Assembly (NCBI GenBank): GCA_009914645.1
Contig: VFLB01000036.1
Location: 1-6,909, forward strand
DNA: 6,909 nt
DNA from: Synechococcaceae bacterium Bin_79_3
GTDB taxonomy: Bacteria; Cyanobacteriota; Cyanobacteriia; PCC-6307; Cyanobiaceae
Direction: 5' to 3'
Part shown: positions 6,894-6,909 of the stretch, in pieces
Layout of the letters: each line of letters starts with the position of its first letter
Position numbering within the stretch: the stretch's first letter is position 1
The notes under the pieces: model-generated
Database searches by the model: none
Told to the model about the DNA's origin: nothing
The model's input: only the letters and a program-made list of their open reading frames with translations
Translations under genes and position numbers: made by a program

Positions 6894-6909
6894 GTTTTAA
6901 TGATTAATC

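Noticed and set aside
1..6909. CRISPR array, tRNA/rRNA genes, IS elements, toxin-antitoxin or defence genes
   Set aside because: I saw no regularly spaced repeats, no tRNA-like cloverleaf, no transposase or recombinase motifs, and every sizeable frame has a housekeeping or family-level explanation.

Overview
The window looks like an ordinary stretch of a picocyanobacterial chromosome (Synechococcus / Cyanobium / Prochlorococcus group). I infer this from a DUF1350 alpha/beta-hydrolase (a family of cyanobacteria and plastid-bearing eukaryotes), a plant-type [2Fe-2S] ferredoxin, a Pgi tail of cyanobacterial type, a PrxQ/Bcp peroxiredoxin, and very tight gene packing with few Shine-Dalgarno sequences. 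Base composition is uneven. Counts on single 60-base lines range from about 27-38% G+C in the transporter, the pgi tail and parts of the DUF1350 gene to about 53-58% in the first part of acs and in the exonuclease. No species can be named from this.

Layout, left to right. The 3' end of pgi (+) enters from the left edge and is followed 7 bases later by a 12-helix MFS transporter (+) whose motifs match the phosphate:H+ symporter type. A HAD-family phosphatase (-) converges on it across an AT-rich 47-base gap. The HAD gene is divergent from acs (+, acetyl-CoA synthetase); the short region between them holds G-run/C-run inverted repeats. The acs 3' end overlaps the 3' end of the DUF1350 gene (-) by 22 bases. 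The DUF1350 gene is the second cistron of a two-gene unit behind bcp/prxQ (-), joined by a TGATG stop/start overlap. Divergent from bcp is a DEDDh 3'-5' exonuclease (+), which ends 2 bases before the 3' end of petF (-, ferredoxin). Upstream of petF lie a candidate promoter and a strong hairpin terminator belonging to a minus-strand gene beyond the right edge.

The genes are mostly housekeeping: sugar-phosphate isomerisation, possible phosphate or anion uptake, sugar-phosphate dephosphorylation, acetate activation, peroxide detoxification, nucleic-acid trimming and photosynthetic electron transfer. They share no single obvious pathway. Only pgi-MFS and bcp-DUF1350 look like cotranscribed pairs.

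I found no CRISPR array, mobile element, tRNA, rRNA, defence island or convincing new multi-gene system. The points most worth checking are the Pho84/PiPT-like binding-site residues in the transporter, the alternative pairings in the acs leader, the small C-terminal module on the exonuclease, and the coupling of an uncharacterised hydrolase to a peroxiredoxin.
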